DNA of 51,877 nucleotides from Bacillota bacterium (lineage in GTDB: Bacteria > Bacillota > Sulfobacillia > Sulfobacillales > JAIMBI01), in assembly GCA_021846565.1 (NCBI GenBank), contig JAJZWS010000004.1, positions 1-51,877 of the forward strand, read 5' to 3'. A program made the position numbers and the translations under genes. Shown one piece after another: positions 50,473 to 51,877 of this stretch. Positions within the stretch are counted from its first letter, which is position 1. Each line of letters starts with the position of its first letter. The notes below the pieces were generated by a model that was not told the origin of the DNA, made no database searches, and worked only from the letters and a program-made list of their open reading frames with translations.

Positions 50473-51077
50473 GCGACGTTCTCGCAACCGCGAATGCTCC
50501 TAAGCCCACGGTGCCGGTGCGCGATCCCGATGGTCGCGCACTGACGCCTTGCTCCCCCGAGAAGGCGGCCTCCAATGTGGCCGACGGGCTCGCAGATTTG
50601 CGTGACGGGGTGCTTCATCTACGCTACCGGCCGCTGGCGTACCGGCGCGTCTTTCGGCGCGTGCTGGCCCGCGACGGGCTCACGTGCGCGTGGTGCGGCG
50701 AGCCCGGTTCCACCCTGGATCACGTCATTCCGGTGTCTTACGGGGGCCAGGCGGCCGTGGACAACTGCGTCGTGGCGTGCCGCGCCTGCAACCACATGCG
50801 GCACAACGTCCTGCCGTCGCGGTTCATGGCCGCCACGGGCTACGAGCCCACCCATCCCCTGATCCTCCGCGTGCTGGCTCACGAGACCGCACTTGTGAGC
50901 GCCACGCGGCGGCAGTTGGCCCGCCGCACCGTGGACACCTGCCGCAGCAAAGAAGAAGCCCAGGTGTGGGTGGACAGCCGCCAGCCCGGCGCCACCGTGC
51001 CGGCCCTGTCCACGGAGCCCCAGTGGTCCACGCGCCGTCGCACCAAGGGCACCGTGCTGGAGCCTTACGTTCCCTGA
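50469..51077 (+). CDS. HNH endonuclease
   Basis: 202 residues. The HNH zinc finger is CAWCGEPGSTLDHVIPVSYGGQAAVDNCVVACRACNHMRHN: two CxxC pairs surround the D-H catalytic strand and the Asn. RDGVLHLRYRPLAYRRVFRRVLARDG precedes it, as in McrA/HNH_5-like proteins. The C-terminal 80 residues are Arg-rich and unassigned. The GTG start overlaps the GT87-like gene's stop. Possible roles are DNA repair, restriction or a domesticated nuclease. Confidence 0.88.
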   Translation: MSDVLATANAPKPTVPVRDPDGRALTPCSPEKAASNVADGLADLRDGVLHLRYRPLAYRRVFRRVLARDGLTCAWCGEPGSTLDHVIPVSYGGQAAVDNCVVACRACNHMRHNVLPSRFMAATGYEPTHPLILRVLAHETALVSATRRQLARRTVDTCRSKEEAQVWVDSRQPGATVPALSTEPQWSTRRRTKGTVLEPYVP

Positions 51078-51377
51078 CGCAGGACGGCACCGTTAACTCC
51101 AGGAAGGTTGTGGGGTGCCTCGATTGGCGCTTTTGCTCGCACGTCCCCCGCGGCGACTCGCCGCGGGCGGCTCCACGGTGCACCCCAAGCGTCCCCCGGC
51201 CGGCCAGCAGCGGCGCAACGCTCCCATGGGGGCAGCGGACACGCGCGCCTCCGCTGGCGCCACCCTTGGGGCGATTGCAGCGGATGGCCAACGCGGAGCA
51301 CGGGGTGCAAAATGGGCTGATTGATGGGGCGGAGGCCCGGAACCGTCTAAGCAGGGTAGGGGGAAGGGGACGACCGC
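51078..51377. other. 300-base intergenic stretch with a strong hairpin
   Basis: No gene seen. The palindrome CCCGCGGCGACTCGCCGCGGG (51147-51167) forms a hairpin but has no T-run. G-rich runs (for example GGGTAGGGGGAAGGGG) lie just before the next gene's start. Confidence 0.5.
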
Positions 51378-51877
51378 GTGATTCTTGCGACGGTGAGGGC
51401 CATCCTGGAGGCTCTTGATGAGCTTTCGCGGCAACCGCTCTGGCCCGCCTTTGATCCTCTGACGATCCCCGTCGTCATCTACGATGGCGAGGACACCTGG
51501 CTGATACGCCATCCGCATCCCGGATTGCCCTTCGGCCCATGGGCCGAATCGGAGGGCATTTGGAGGATGCCGGGCCTTCATGAAAGTGTCCGGGGCAATA
51601 CGGCCACCGCGGTGGAGGGAGTGCCCACGGCGGCTATCATGCTCGCGTCGCTGGCCGGCCGCTCCCCCAGTGAGGTGGCCGCCGTGTGCGTCCACGAGAT
51701 GTTTCACGTGTTCCAGCAAGATCGATATCCGACCTGGGCGGGTGACGTCGGTGCCATGTTTCGGTACCCACTGTCGGATCCGGCCCGGTTGACCCTGCGC
51801 CGCCTGGAGACGGAAGCGTGGCGGCGCGCCCAGGCCGCGTCGGACCCGTCCGCGCGCCACGGGTGGGCACGAACCGC
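51378..51877 (+). CDS. Partial HExxH-motif protein (metallopeptidase-like)
   Basis: The open frame runs from GTG 51378 (AAGGGGA about 7 bases upstream) to the window edge, about 166 residues. HEMFH at residues 106-110 is a gluzincin/HExxH zinc motif, preceded by the helix PSEVAAVCV. The N-terminal part (LWPAFDPLTIPVVIYDGEDTWLIRHPHPG) shows an IYDG-type strand. It resembles uncharacterised proteins with an HExxH core; the third zinc ligand and the rest lie beyond the window. No signal peptide is seen. Confidence 0.75.
   Translation, partial: MILATVRAILEALDELSRQPLWPAFDPLTIPVVIYDGEDTWLIRHPHPGLPFGPWAESEGIWRMPGLHESVRGNTATAVEGVPTAAIMLASLAGRSPSEVAAVCVHEMFHVFQQDRYPTWAGDVGAMFRYPLSDPARLTLRRLETEAWRRAQAASDPSARHGWART

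Noticed and set aside
51147-51167. GC-rich hairpin as a Rho-independent terminator after the HNH gene
   Set aside because: No T-run on either strand and it is about 70 bases from the stop.

Overview
The window is high-GC bacterial DNA with dense coding, frequent GTG and TTG starts behind strong AGGAGG-type ribosome binding sites, and many 4-base ATGA/GTGA gene overlaps. The gene content (late cobalamin pathway, ClpP, M61 peptidase, APC permease, ISAzo13-type and ISAs1-type transposase relics) would fit a high-GC Firmicute of the Sulfobacillus/Thermaerobacter kind. That placement is inference only: no rRNA or other marker gene is present.

Layout. 1-1 kb: the 3' end of an ISAs1-like transposase and an intact VapBC toxin-antitoxin pair. 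1-11.3 kb: a cobalamin island. cbiA points left; the rightward operon cobT-bluB (one fused gene), cobU, cbiB, cobS, cobD, cbiP and a cytoplasmic BtuF-like gene ends at a bidirectional terminator. A lipoprotein BtuF gene faces it and lies behind a clear cobalamin riboswitch. Together these genes amidate the corrin ring, make and attach the aminopropanol arm and the dimethylbenzimidazole lower ligand, and capture external cobamides. No corrin-ring methylation genes, adenosyltransferase or btuCD are in the window.

11.4-17.3 kb: a histidine phosphatase, pyruvate kinase, a wrecked yefM-yoeB module, an alpha/beta hydrolase and an amino-acid permease. 17.3-20 kb: a decay zone with an ISAzo13-family transposase pseudogene and two adjacent broken genes, one DUF6941-like. 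20-34.3 kb: an ABC exporter pair, aldo/keto reductase, a quinone oxidoreductase with a MerR-type operator and nearby merR gene, a PaaZ-like aldehyde dehydrogenase, a small sigma-like protein beside a ClpP with a long tail, an M61 peptidase, an SDR, an MFS exporter divergent from a TipA-type MerR regulator, and a VOC protein. 34.5-38.5 kb: broken vapBC, a GNAT protein, a membrane-anchored protein, pyrrolidone carboxyl peptidase, and a badly decayed ATP sulfurylase gene.

38.5-51.9 kb: pepQ-bcp-nth operon, a MUG-like uracil-DNA glycosylase, a membrane J-domain protein, small membrane proteins, and urocanase (hutU) translationally coupled to a soluble histidine kinase. Divergent from hutU is a nitrilase-superfamily enzyme followed by an unusual fusion of a nitrilase-like and an amidohydrolase-like domain, both of which appear to have lost their catalytic residues. 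A GT87-like membrane protein overlapping an HNH endonuclease and a partial HExxH protein close the window.

The most unusual items are the double pseudoenzyme at 47.6-49.1 kb, the hutU-kinase coupling, the CobT-BluB fusion, the ClpP/sigma-like pair, and the concentration of decayed genes (two toxin-antitoxin modules, ATP sulfurylase, transposase and two small genes).
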